Below, piece after piece: positions 1 to 7,865 of a stretch of DNA of 11,425 nucleotides (position 1 is its first letter; every line of letters begins with the position of its first letter). Under the pieces are notes generated by a model. The model worked only from the letters and a program-made list of their open reading frames with translations, did no database searches and had not been told where the DNA came from. The stretch comes from Bacteroidota bacterium (GTDB taxonomy: Bacteria > Bacteroidota > Bacteroidia > JACCXN01). The stretch covers positions 1 through 11,425 of the forward strand of contig JACCXN010000031.1 of NCBI GenBank assembly GCA_013696965.1, written 5' to 3'. A program made the translations under genes and the position numbers.

Positions 1-1865
1 GCTTTATTCTTCGACCGAGATAATTCTACCAGTTTACTAAATTTTGCCATAACCCTTTTAGAAGATCTATTAATAACCCTCCCAAATTCTTCGATGTCTT
101 TTATGTCTTTATTTTCAATGTTTTGAAGTAAAATGTCGGAGGAGGATACGATCACCGAAAGAGGATTTCTTAAGTCATGGGATATTAAAGAAATAAAATT
201 ATCTTTTGCCTGTGTTAGCTCTTCAAGTTCCTTGTTATACTCTTTCAGCATAACTAAATAGCCTTCTTTTTGCAGTTCTAAAGTTTTTTTCTCGGTAATA
301 TCTGCTACTACTCCAAAGAGTTTTTTTTTGCCTTTAAAATCAGGCATTGGTTTTCCTTTTATTTCAATCCATATAATTTGCCCCCCGGGGGTAATAATTC
401 TTGTTTCACATTCGAAAGATTTATGATATTGCGCATCTTTAATAATATCCTTAACATATTTTAGATCCTCAGGGTGAATATGTTTTAAGAATTTTTCAAA
501 ATTCCATTCTTTAACCGGTTCGCTGTAGCCGAATATCTCATCATGCCTGAAATCCCTTACTGTTTCTTCAGTTTCAACATCAATTTCCCAGGTTCCTAAT
601 TTTGCAGCCTGAATAGAAAACTGTAAGCGTGCTGCCATTTTTTGATGTTCCTTTTCGCTTTCTTTAATTTTTTCTTCTGCTTCTTTTTGTTTATTCACAT
701 CTGTGTTGGTTCCAAGCCATCTATAAATTTTGTTTTGGCTGTTGTAAAGTGGCAAAACACGAGTCAGGAATTGACGGAACTTACCGTCTGCGCCTTTTAG
801 TGGAATAGACATTTCAAAAGGGTTGCCGGTTTTTATAGCCTCACGCCATTTAACAAGTACGTTTGGAAGCTCTTTAGGGTCGTGAACCGATTGCCAGCCC
901 CATCCTTCCATATCAGCCAAGGTGGTGCCGGTATAATCATACCACTTTTGGTTATACCAAAATATGTTGCCGTCCGCATCAGCCATCCATGAAAGGTTAG
1001 GAATATTGTCAGCCAATATCCTGAAACGCTCTTCGCTTTCTGTAATTTTTTTCTCTGCTTCTTTTTGTTCGGTAATGTCAATACTGATCCCAGTAAGTAT
1101 TTTTGCTTCTCCCTTATCGTTATAATAATATTTTCCAAAAGAACGTATCCAACGGAGGGCGCCATCATTTGCCCTGTGAATGGCATACTCTGCTTCATAT
1201 GCCGTTTGATTAACTCTTGCTTCTTCTATTTTTTTAAAAGCCTTTCCTTTATCCTCTTGAACAATCACTTTATGCCAGTCTTCGTATGTTAGGCCTTTAG
1301 CGTGTTCATCATATCCCCACATTATTTTATGCAATGCAGACCATTCTAACTTTTGTGTTTTTATGTCTAAAGACCAAGTACCTATGTTTGCAGAATCGGT
1401 GGCAAGCTTTAAGCGCGCTGCCATTTTTTGATGTTCCTTTTCGCTTTCTTCAATTTGTTTGCGGGCTATTACATGTTCGGTAACTTCATTAGCAAAAACC
1501 AAAATACCCTCTGTTTCGCCCTTGGTGTTTTTAAATGCCTGGTAAGAAAAATTAACATAAGCCTGTTCATGTTTACCATTTCGGTTGAACATCATCGGCA
1601 TTTCTTTACCGAAGAAAGTTTCTCCGGTCTTATAAACATTATCAAGCAGCTCAATAAACCCCTGGCCTTCTAATTCGGGGCGTGCTTCAAGCAGCGTTTT
1701 ACCTGTGAGATTACGGTTGCCAACCATATCTATGTAAGCAGGGTTTGCAAAATCAAATACATATTCATGTCCTTTGAGTATGGCAATCATGGCAGGCACT
1801 TGCATAAAAATATTTTTTAGCGCATCTTCGCTGTCTTCATTTGTATTTTTTGAAGGAGGATTCAT
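1..1865 (-). CDS. Four-PAS sensor histidine kinase, C-terminus cut by the window edge
   Basis: The frame is open without interruption from ATG at 1865 to the left edge, giving 621 codons of a protein whose end lies outside. It should sense signals through PAS domains and autophosphorylate a histidine. No membrane segment or signal peptide is seen, so it is probably cytoplasmic. PAS1 is about residues 18-131 and ends in a VTEH motif. PAS2 is about 151-266 (DITEQKEAE), PAS3 about 280-397 and PAS4 about 408-527 (DITEKK). A short helical linker leads to the HisKA domain, with His563 in SHDLRNPL (codon at 177-179). The HATPase domain must lie beyond position 1. The helical linkers before PAS2 and PAS4 are nearly identical in DNA. 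The start is well fixed: no other ATG in frame precedes it before a stop at 1917-1919. It is separated from the next gene by over 1 kb, so it is probably transcribed on its own. The ligands are unknown. Confidence 0.93.
   Translation of the reverse strand, partial: MNPPSKNTNEDSEDALKNIFMQVPAMIAILKGHEYVFDFANPAYIDMVGNRNLTGKTLLEARPELEGQGFIELLDNVYKTGETFFGKEMPMMFNRNGKHEQAYVNFSYQAFKNTKGETEGILVFANEVTEHVIARKQIEESEKEHQKMAARLKLATDSANIGTWSLDIKTQKLEWSALHKIMWGYDEHAKGLTYEDWHKVIVQEDKGKAFKKIEEARVNQTAYEAEYAIHRANDGALRWIRSFGKYYYNDKGEAKILTGISIDITEQKEAEKKITESEERFRILADNIPNLSWMADADGNIFWYNQKWYDYTGTTLADMEGWGWQSVHDPKELPNVLVKWREAIKTGNPFEMSIPLKGADGKFRQFLTRVLPLYNSQNKIYRWLGTNTDVNKQKEAEEKIKESEKEHQKMAARLQFSIQAAKLGTWEIDVETEETVRDFRHDEIFGYSEPVKEWNFEKFLKHIHPEDLKYVKDIIKDAQYHKSFECETRIITPGGQIIWIEIKGKPMPDFKGKKKLFGVVADITEKKTLELQKEGYLVMLKEYNKELEELTQAKDNFISLISHDLRNPLSVIVSSSDILLQNIENKDIKDIEEFGRVINRSSKRVMAKFSKLVELSRSKNK
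631..664. repeat. Intragenic repeat, copy 1 (linker before PAS4)
   Basis: These 34 bases are identical to 1417-1450, and the match extends about 6 more bases with one mismatch. On the minus strand they encode the linker ESEKEHQKMAARL that joins PAS3 to PAS4. Confidence 0.9.
1417..1450. repeat. Intragenic repeat, copy 2 (linker before PAS2)
   Basis: Identical to 631-664 in the same orientation. It encodes the same EKEHQKMAARL linker, here between PAS1 and PAS2. PAS2 and PAS4 also start alike (GTW motif), which suggests duplication of a linker-PAS unit inside the gene. Confidence 0.9.
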
Positions 1866-2379
1866 TTTTATGTTTGACGATTTTGCAAATTTTAATTCGT
1901 TTTTTTGTGTGATGTTTTATTGCAGTATTTTATTTGTTTATACAAAAACAAAAATCCCTATTACACAAAGGCATAGGGATATTATTAATCGTGATTGTAT
2001 TTTGGAATTTCATCTCTCTTTTAAATAAATGCGCTTTGCGCCCACCTAAGAATAAAAAACATAGGAGTGAAGGGTGTTTTTTTGCAAATGATGCCTCAGC
2101 GTGGATATTATATTCTTCTAATGGCATTTCTATGTTGAGTTGATTGGTTAAATACAAACGATAATTGTTACTTCGGTTTTTTATTTACTGTTTTTTAATT
2201 TTTACAAATAACATACCCGATTTAGGTTTATTATTATTTTATGTGGCGAAGATTCGTTGAGTGCGAATTAGGATAGCCAAAGAGTATTATTTCCTGTAAT
2301 CATGTAGGAATGAGTTCCCCTTATGTGCAATCTGTTATACTATTTGGTAAATAAGTTATATGATTTACCTATTTCTATT
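1866..2379. other. Intergenic leader region of the four-PAS kinase, no gene seen
   Basis: No convincing coding region on either strand. It holds a terminator-like hairpin at 1954-1980, a tiny hairpin GCGC-TTT-GCGC at 2031-2041, and a 7 bp dyad GGTAAAT/ATTTACC at 2346-2352 and 2363-2369 next to the mobile element. I found no clear Bacteroidota promoter (TTTG, about 19 bases, TANNTTTG) on the minus strand. Confidence 0.6.
1954..1980 (-). terminator. Terminator-like hairpin in the leader of the four-PAS kinase
   Basis: Read on the minus strand, an 8 bp stem ATCCCTAT/ATAGGGAT (1973-1980 and 1954-1961) with an 11-base loop is followed directly by TTTTTGTTTTTGT. This has the form of an intrinsic terminator, although the stem has only three G-C pairs. 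It lies about 90 bases upstream of the ATG at 1865, so it could stop read-through from upstream or act as an attenuator. Confidence 0.4.
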
Positions 2380-2588
2380 CACTGTTGTCCGGGGAAAAGG
2401 ATAGAGATTCCTCATTTCGCTACGCTCCATTCGGAATGACAAGGGATTCAGATATATCAATGAGAGGGGGTTAAGTTGCGGCTTTGCCGCAACTTAACCC
2501 CTACCTCTCACAAAAGACTTGAAAAGACTGTCATTCCGACCGTAGGGAGGAATCTCATATATTTTACCGGACAACAGTGATTTCTATT
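2371..2588. mobile_element. MITE-A copy 1, intact, with 9 bp target duplication
   Basis: A 200 bp element at 2380-2579 starts with CACTGTTGTCCGG and ends with its exact complement CCGGACAACAGTG. It is flanked by a perfect 9 bp direct repeat, ATTTCTATT (2371-2379 and 2580-2588), the mark of transposition. Inside, the two halves mirror each other: AGATTCCTC (2405-2413) with GAGGAATCT (2547-2555), and TCGGAATGACA (2431-2441) with TGTCATTCCGA (2529-2539). A central hairpin has arms 2461-2482 and 2486-2510, loop TTT and one 3-base bulge. There is no open reading frame of note, so it is non-autonomous and must be moved by a transposase encoded elsewhere. The 9 bp duplication fits DDE-type insertion sequence families; the exact family is not identified. 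Confidence 0.9.
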
Positions 2589-2940
2589 GGTCTACGAAGC
2601 TGAAGGTGCGTGAGGGTTTCAAAAAACAGGACAAAAACCTTAAAAGCAATTATGATTTTTGGTATGTTTCAATATTTAAGGAAATTAATAATCCTTCCAA
2701 ATTAGGAGTCATTTGGCAAAGTTTTCTGCATAGCTGAAGGTGGCTATTGCCGCTTTGGCTAGAAAACAATGTCATTTCTTAGGGTTTAGTTTTTGAAATA
2801 AAATATTCATTTTCTACAATCAGTGCACCCCTTGCTTAAGATTAAAATCCCTTTTAATTCTGTTAATTTATTTTCAACCTTGATCATCCACTGTTTTTAA
2901 CCTTTGATTGGCATTAATTACAAGAATTCTTGCGCTAATA
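2589..2940. other. Intergenic stretch between MITE-A copy 1 and the Rcp1-like receiver gene
   Basis: No coding region seen. It contains an 11-base direct repeat AGCTGAAGGTG (2598-2608 and 2732-2742) and a 6 bp dyad CCAAAT/ATTTGG (2697-2702 and 2711-2716). Both may be chance. No T-tailed hairpin was found just downstream of the receiver stop codon. Confidence 0.5.
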
Positions 2941-3384
2941 TTAAGGATTTGGCAATTGATTAATCAAAACCCAGTAAAACCCGACCTCTTTTACAACTTT
3001 TGCAAACTGATCAAATTCCATTGGCTTTACAATGTAGCTATTTACTCCCAATTCATAGCATTTTTTAATATCGGGATCTTCCCTTGAAGATGTAAAAATT
3101 ACTACGGGAATATTTTTTGTGAGGTTATCTGCTTTTATCTTTTGCAACACTTCAATGCCATCCACTTTGGGCATTTTAAGATCTAATAATATTAAACAAG
3201 GGAAATTATCGGTACTTCTATCAGAAAAAGACCCTTTGGAAAAGATAAAATCCAAGGCCTCTTCTCCGTCTTTAACATGTATAATATTATTGGCCACTTT
3301 GTCTTGTTTAAGGGCCATAATAACAAGTTTTGCATCATTTGGATTGTCTTCTACAAGAAGAATCTCTTTTTGGTAAATATCCAT
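2941..3384 (-). CDS. Stand-alone response regulator, Rcp1-like receiver
   Basis: This 147-residue protein is a single receiver domain with no output domain. It accepts phosphate from a histidine kinase and probably acts by binding other proteins or as a relay step. The acidic pocket is Glu12-Asp13 (LLVEDNPND), the phospho-acceptor is Asp68 in LLDLKMP, the switch Thr is Thr98 and the conserved Lys is Lys120 in IVKP. The long loop before the acceptor and the C-terminal [10 protein letters not shown] tail are typical of the Rcp1 family, the receivers paired with phytochrome-like kinases. The kinase transcribed just upstream (3761-5638) has a phytochrome-type catalytic domain and is the likely partner, but a mobile element now lies between them, only 20 bases before this ATG. 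Its transcription may depend on read-through or on a promoter inside that element. The pairing is inference; the receiver call is firm. Confidence 0.95.
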   Translation of the reverse strand: MDIYQKEILLVEDNPNDAKLVIMALKQDKVANNIIHVKDGEEALDFIFSKGSFSDRSTDNFPCLILLDLKMPKVDGIEVLQKIKADNLTKNIPVVIFTSSREDPDIKKCYELGVNSYIVKPMEFDQFAKVVKEVGFYWVLINQLPNP

Positions 3385-3395
3385 TTTTTTATATG

Positions 3396-3648
3396 TTTTT
3401 TTATCATTATTGTCCGGCTAATTTTCAGGCCGCTCCTACAGAGCTTGTTTTTTTTGGCAATGCTTTTTACAAACAGTTCACTCCTACGGAGTTTAAATAA
3501 AAAACAGTTCCATGGGAATGGCCTGTTTATAGAAAACAAACCCAATGGAAAAACCAAGCCCCATTATGGGCGGCCTGTATAAACATTGGTAAATTAAGCC
3601 TTCCGTTCAGATAACTGAATTTATTTCGGACACCAATGTTTTTTTTAT
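3396..3648. mobile_element. MITE-B, a second small non-coding element with related ends
   Basis: The element at 3405-3638 begins CATTATTGTCCGG (11 of 13 bases as in MITE-A) and ends CGGACACCAATG (10 of 12 as in MITE-A). Both flanks carry TTTTTTTAT (3396-3404 and 3640-3648). The one-base offset on the right is explained by an extra T in the run, so this reads as a 9 bp target duplication. The interior is unrelated to MITE-A and rich in short palindromes: GCTCCTACAGAGC, ACTCCTACGGAGT, CCCATTATGGG, and a terminal hairpin with stems 3582-3590/3632-3640 and 3606-3610/3615-3619 followed by a T-run on the plus strand. There is no coding capacity. It separates the membrane kinase gene from the receiver gene. 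Confidence 0.7.
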
Positions 3649-3760
3649 TTCAAAAACCTGCTTTCATTCAACATTTTTAATTTACTGTCAACAATTGATT
3701 ATTAACATGAATCATTACAAAACCTTCCACATTCTTTTTAAATTCCTATACATAAAAAAT

Positions 3761-5638
3761 CTAATCAGGCAGGGAAAAATAAAACCCAGCTCCTTTATGC
3801 AGTTCTCCCTCTGCCCATACCTTCCCTCCATGCCTGGAGATAATTTTTTTTACAATTGCAAGCCCTATACCAGTTCCTTCAAATTCCTCCTGAGAGTGCA
3901 ATCTTTGAAATACCCCAAAGAGTTTTCCATAGTATTTCATGTCAAAACCAACACCGTTATCTTTTATATAATACACTGTTTCTTCATCCTTCCGATAAGA
4001 TCCGATTTCTATAACTGGGTTGGGCTTTGGAAAAGAATATTTTAATGCGTTGGTGATCAAATTTATCCACACCTGTCGTATTAATGTGCTATCGCATCGG
4101 GCCAAAGCAAGATCCTTAACAGTAATCTTTGCTGTATATTTACCCTGAGATAATTTTAAAATTTCATCAAGGGCTTCTTTTGCAAGGGCTGTCATATCTA
4201 CATTTGATTTTTCTAAATCTTTTCTTCCCAATCGGGAAAAAGCAAGCAGGTCATCAATCAACTTACCCATTCTTACTGCTTCATCCACTATTATTTGTAA
4301 TAGCTCTTTCCCTTCTTCATCAAATTTATCCTTATACTTTTCCTGGATGATACGGGTAAAAGCATTAATGCCACGAATTGGGGCACGCAAATCATGCGAT
4401 ACGGAATAAGAAAAGGCCTCCAGTTCTTTATTGGCATTTTCCATCAACTTTATATTTTTTTCCAATTCCTCTGAATTTTGCCTAATCGTTTGCTCGGCCA
4501 TCTTACGTTCTGTTATATCATCTGATATTCCCATTAAATATGCAGGGTTGCCATTATCATCCATTAAGGCGATTTTTTTGGTGTGAAGCCATCTCTTTCC
4601 TTTATACTTTGTAATAATGGGTTCTTCCAGAATCTCATAGACTTCATTTTGTGAAAGCACCTCTTTATCCTTGGCTGAAAAGTAATCTGCTTGTTCTTTT
4701 GAAAAGAAATCGTAATCGTTTTTTCCAATCAAATATTCTTTGGAATATCCCAATAACTCTTCCCCTGCTTTATTAAGGCTTACAAAACGAAGTTTATTTG
4801 CATCCTTTACAAATACCATATTGGGAATGTTTTCCAGAATAGAATTGGTAAAAGCAAAGTTTTGTCTTACTATTTTTTCACTTTCCATTAATTGTTTTTC
4901 TACCTTTTTTTGTTCTGTAATATCACGGATAAAACCAATGAAAATATATTTGTCTTTGATTTTTGAGGGTGAAATGCTCAAAGCCACATCAAACTCTTTA
5001 TTTTGCCTGTTGATTGCCTCTATTTCAATGGTTTTATGAAGTACAGGCCCTTCGCCTGTTTTAAAAAAATGTTTTAACCCTCTGTTATGTGCCTCGCGGT
5101 AGCGTTCTGGAATTATAGTTTCACTCAGGGTCTTGTTCATTACTTCTTTTTCTGTCCAGCCAAAGAGAATTTCAGCTTTTGGGTTCCACTTAATTATTTT
5201 TCCCTGCTCATTAATTACTATTACTGCATCAGGGGCATTCTGGAATATAATTTGGATTTTCTCTTCATTTTCTTTGCTAATTTTTATTTTTGATTCCAGC
5301 TCGTCCTGAATCTGTTGTTTAGCCTTATCTTTTTTGATAAGATCAGAAATTGTTCGTGTATTCACCCAAACAACTAAATTTACAAATAAAGCAATAGTAA
5401 AATATAAAATTCCTGTTATAAAAATACGTTGTTCAATATTTCCAGAAAAAACAAAGAAAACATAAACAATATACCCCACAGCAAATAATAGAATGAACAA
5501 GTTTAATATTTTCCATATTTTCAACTCCTTGTTACTTTTATTAAGTATATGCAAAATTGCATGAGTCTTTAATCCGGAAATTATCAAGGCAAAAAAACCT
5601 AAGCCTATTAATACTAAGGCAATATCTTTTAATTCCAT
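3761..5638 (-). CDS. Membrane-anchored double-PAS histidine kinase, phytochrome-type catalytic core
   Basis: This 625-residue sensor kinase is predicted to sit in the inner membrane. Three hydrophobic segments lie near residues 6-24, 43-65 and 72-93, with almost no periplasmic loop, so sensing is probably in the membrane or cytoplasm. A helical linker (about 95-130) leads to PAS1 (about 130-244, ending RDITEQKK) and PAS2 (about 262-378, ending DDITERK). A coiled coil follows, then HisKA with His415 in SHDLRAP. The HATPase domain has N-box Asn530 (NLITNALKY), G1 DNGVG at 560-564 and G2 GTGIGL at 588-593. The stretch around YYGKLFGVFQRLHS is characteristic of phytochrome-like kinases, although no GAF or PHY domain is present. 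The start ATG sits directly before the first hydrophobic segment. The likely partner is the Rcp1-like receiver at 2941-3384, separated from it by MITE-B. The kinase call is certain; the stimulus is unknown. Confidence 0.95.
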   Translation of the reverse strand: MELKDIALVLIGLGFFALIISGLKTHAILHILNKSNKELKIWKILNLFILLFAVGYIVYVFFVFSGNIEQRIFITGILYFTIALFVNLVVWVNTRTISDLIKKDKAKQQIQDELESKIKISKENEEKIQIIFQNAPDAVIVINEQGKIIKWNPKAEILFGWTEKEVMNKTLSETIIPERYREAHNRGLKHFFKTGEGPVLHKTIEIEAINRQNKEFDVALSISPSKIKDKYIFIGFIRDITEQKKVEKQLMESEKIVRQNFAFTNSILENIPNMVFVKDANKLRFVSLNKAGEELLGYSKEYLIGKNDYDFFSKEQADYFSAKDKEVLSQNEVYEILEEPIITKYKGKRWLHTKKIALMDDNGNPAYLMGISDDITERKMAEQTIRQNSEELEKNIKLMENANKELEAFSYSVSHDLRAPIRGINAFTRIIQEKYKDKFDEEGKELLQIIVDEAVRMGKLIDDLLAFSRLGRKDLEKSNVDMTALAKEALDEILKLSQGKYTAKITVKDLALARCDSTLIRQVWINLITNALKYSFPKPNPVIEIGSYRKDEETVYYIKDNGVGFDMKYYGKLFGVFQRLHSQEEFEGTGIGLAIVKKIISRHGGKVWAEGELHKGAGFYFSLPD

Positions 5639-6018
5639 GTTTTGGGTCGTATTACCTATTAAAACTTTGGCAAAGGCAAACTCGATTCCTTAATTTTCAC
5701 AAAACAAATCAAACCCTCATTTAAATATAAGCAGTTTAATTGTATTTTTTTTGTAACACATTCATTAATATAAAATACATTCTGGGATTATTTAACAGAC
5801 CGGAATGATTAAGTAATTTATCAAAAAATGTTGTAAAATCCAAGAAAGCATAAATCATTCTTCTCAAGAAATTCTTAATTCCTTGAGAAGAATAAAAAAC
5901 ATAGCAAAACGAAATGTTTTCATGCCCTAAGTATTTATTTTTCTAATTTAAAAGAAATGACTAAAATTTGAATTTCTAAAATCGCTTATTCAGCAAACAG
6001 TTTTTTAGGTTTTCAACT
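5639..6018. other. Intergenic region between the hybrid kinase and the membrane kinase
   Basis: No gene seen on either strand. The notable structure is a strong hairpin at 5857-5893. The rest is AT-rich with no clear TTTG/TANNTTTG promoter pair on the minus strand. It must contain the leader of the gene starting at 5638 unless that gene is read through from upstream. Confidence 0.5.
5857..5893. terminator. Strong 12 bp hairpin downstream of the hybrid kinase gene
   Basis: A perfect 12 bp stem ATTCTTCTCAAG/CTTGAGAAGAAT (5857-5868 and 5882-5893) continues after one mismatch with 4 more pairs and a CTT loop. It is the best hairpin in the gap and lies about 125 bases past the stop codon of the gene at 6019. 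It lacks a long T-run directly after it on the minus strand (GATTTATGC), so termination is possible but a role in mRNA 3'-end stability is equally likely. Confidence 0.45.
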
Positions 6019-7494
6019 TTAGCTTTGCTTATTTTTAAGTGGCAATTCAACTATGAATTCACTCCCCTCACCAAGTTTGCTTTGTAGTTCAATATGGCCA
6101 TTTAATTTTTCTACAGCATTTTTTACAATATATAAACCCAGGCCGCTTCCTTTTGATTCATGGCTTCCCCTGAAAAATATATCATATACCTTATCTTGTA
6201 TTTTAGTGGGAATTCCTATGCCATTATCCTTTACAGAAATTATAAGCCTGTTATGTTTTTTACTAACCCTGATATCCACGTATGGGTCTATAATATCTAG
6301 GTTTTTGAAAACCACTGCATTACTTATAAGATGATCAAATATGGAAAGCAGTAACTTTGGATCAGAATAAATTTTTTCTTTTAAATCTATATCTATTTTA
6401 AATTGTATTTCAATGTCCTTATGAAAGGGTTTGGAATTTTTAATAGCCTGGTCAACAATTTTTCCTATATCAACTTCGGATATGTTTACATTTTCCCTGC
6501 TCAACATAGTAATATTTACCAGATTCATCAGCAGGTTATCAAGTTTATTGGTGGTGTTTTCTATTAAATTCAGGAATCTCAATGCATTTTCATCTTTTAC
6601 CTCCATTTTGGCGATATATAGAAAGCCCTGAAGTGAACAAAAAGGTCCTTTTAAATCGTGGGAATACATATAAATTAAAATATCCAGTTCTTTAATTTTA
6701 TATTTTAGTTTTTCTTCTATTTTCACTCTGTCTGTAATGTCCCTGCTATTTATTATATAACTAATCCCTCCATCACTTTCAGAATAAGCCTTTGCTGTAG
6801 ATTCAATATATAGCCAGCGTGTGTTTTTAGTCCTGAATCGAAAAGTTATAAAATAGGTGCCATCCGTATCAGAAAGAATTTTTTCAAACTCGTTGGTAAA
6901 GGAATCAAGATCATTGGGATGAATGAAATCAGAAATGTTTTTTCCTAAAATTTCATTTGGTGTATATCCCAGTATTCTCTCTATAGAGGGACTAGAAAAC
7001 GTAAAATAAAAATTTGAATCAAGGATAATAATTATATCTGTTGCGTTCTCAATCAATAACCTGAAGTGTTCTTCGCTTTTTCTAAGTTTTTCTATTGCCT
7101 GTAATTTCTCTGACTCGATTATTCTTTGATTTAGTGCTTTTTGGATTGCTGTTGGCAACCTAGCCAGATTATCTTTTAAAACATAATCGTCAACGCCATT
7201 TTTTAGAACTTCTACTGCAAACTCCTCAGAAACAGTTCCGGTTACCAGAATAAAAGGTATGCTTAGTTTTTTTTGCTTGAAAATTTCAAACGCCTCAATA
7301 GAATCAAATTGAGGCATGGAATGATCGGACAATATTACGTCTGGAGAAAATTCATCCAAGGCCTTTATAAATCCATCTTTGGTGTATTCTGTCCTTGAAG
7401 TAAAATTAATATCTGCTTTTTTTAATTCACGTTTAATTAATTCAACATCCAAAGGTACATCCTCAAGAATTAATATTTTCAATGGCTTGAGCAT
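6019..7494 (-). CDS. Receiver-PAS-histidine kinase hybrid
   Basis: This 491-residue soluble protein has an N-terminal receiver (about 5-125), a PAS domain (about 141-257) and a HisKA-HATPase kinase. In the receiver the acidic pair is Glu11-Asp12, the phospho-acceptor Asp57 (ILSDHSMP), the switch Thr85 and Lys107, followed by Asp rather than the usual Pro (VLKDN). The PAS ends in RDITDR at 251-256. The kinase has His279 in YSHDLKGP, Asn392 (SNAVVF), G1 DNGIGI at 423-428 and G2 GSGLGL at 449-454. A receiver placed before the sensor suggests that an upstream kinase feeds phosphate in and modulates this kinase. Possible donors include the soluble kinases upstream, but this is inference. There is no DNA-binding domain. 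The gene stands alone: a 390 bp gap with MITE-A copy 2 lies before it and a 380 bp gap with a hairpin after it. The ATG at 7494 opens directly onto the receiver's first strand. Confidence 0.95.
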   Translation of the reverse strand: MLKPLKILILEDVPLDVELIKRELKKADINFTSRTEYTKDGFIKALDEFSPDVILSDHSMPQFDSIEAFEIFKQKKLSIPFILVTGTVSEEFAVEVLKNGVDDYVLKDNLARLPTAIQKALNQRIIESEKLQAIEKLRKSEEHFRLLIENATDIIIILDSNFYFTFSSPSIERILGYTPNEILGKNISDFIHPNDLDSFTNEFEKILSDTDGTYFITFRFRTKNTRWLYIESTAKAYSESDGGISYIINSRDITDRVKIEEKLKYKIKELDILIYMYSHDLKGPFCSLQGFLYIAKMEVKDENALRFLNLIENTTNKLDNLLMNLVNITMLSRENVNISEVDIGKIVDQAIKNSKPFHKDIEIQFKIDIDLKEKIYSDPKLLLSIFDHLISNAVVFKNLDIIDPYVDIRVSKKHNRLIISVKDNGIGIPTKIQDKVYDIFFRGSHESKGSGLGLYIVKNAVEKLNGHIELQSKLGEGSEFIVELPLKNKQS

Positions 7495-7683
7495 AGGCTG
7501 CTTTATTGGTTTTTATACCCAAATTCAATGCCATTAATAATTTGGATAAATAACAACTGCCACCACAGCTAATAATTCAACGCTTATTTTTAAAATGGTA
7601 AACTCGGGAGAGTTTGATAAATGTATGGCATATCGGCCAGGAAAATGACTGTATATTAGTGCTATATCTTCGCTATCAATACT
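7495..7683. other. Leader region of the hybrid kinase gene
   Basis: No gene seen. A reading frame that crosses this stretch runs into the mobile element and looks fortuitous. The sequence next to the element (7673-7683) does not match the expected left end of MITE-A, so this side of the insertion has been altered or lost. Confidence 0.45.
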
Positions 7684-7865
7684 GGTAAAATATATGAGAT
7701 TCCTCCCTACGGTCGGAATGACAGGCTTTTTAAGTCTTTTGTGAGAGGGAGGGGTTAAGATGCGCAACTTAACCCCTCCCTCTCATTGATATAACTGAAC
7801 CCCTTGTCTTTCCGAATGGAGCGAAGAGAAATGAGGAATCTCTATCCTTTTCCCGGACAACAGTG
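7684..7865. mobile_element. MITE-A copy 2, inverted relative to copy 1, one end missing
   Basis: About 182 bases align to the reverse complement of 2380-2579 at roughly 90% identity by eye. The right end, CCGGACAACAGTG (7853-7865), is intact. The left terminal repeat is absent: the match starts at GGTAAAATATATGAG and the 11 bases before it differ. The centre is a perfect 18 bp hairpin (7742-7759 and 7768-7785, loop of 8), shorter at the tip than in copy 1. The base after the intact end begins TTTATAAAT, the probable target sequence. It lies 19 bases after the stop codon of the receiver at 7885, so its hairpin may double as that operon's transcription end. Confidence 0.85.

Noticed and set aside
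833-1198. 121-codon minus-strand frame inside the four-PAS kinase
   Set aside because: It lies in another frame of the same strand. The kinase frame through this stretch is unbroken and shows PAS2 and PAS3 motifs.
1930-2157. 75-codon minus-strand frame in the gap before the four-PAS kinase
   Set aside because: The composition is not protein-like, no domain is seen, and its end runs through the terminator-shaped hairpin and its T-rich tail.
2598-2742. 11-base direct repeat AGCTGAAGGTG as a remnant gene or binding site
   Set aside because: Only two short copies, 134 bases apart, with no shared flanks and no coding frame. Chance cannot be excluded.
3582-3650. Plus-strand intrinsic terminator (hairpin and T-run)
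   Set aside because: No plus-strand gene precedes it. The hairpin is the end of MITE-B and the T-run is its target duplication.
3761-5638. True phytochrome photoreceptor
   Set aside because: The catalytic core is phytochrome-like, but there is no GAF or PHY domain, and the N-terminus is three membrane segments and two PAS domains.
7534-7767. 77-codon minus-strand frame upstream of the hybrid kinase
   Set aside because: Its first third is MITE-A copy 2 sequence, so the frame was made by the insertion. The rest has no recognisable domain.
2380-7865. Composite transposon carrying three signalling genes
   Set aside because: The outer ends are intact, but copy 1 has its own perfect 9 bp duplication on both sides and the base stretch after copy 2 differs, so the two inserted separately.
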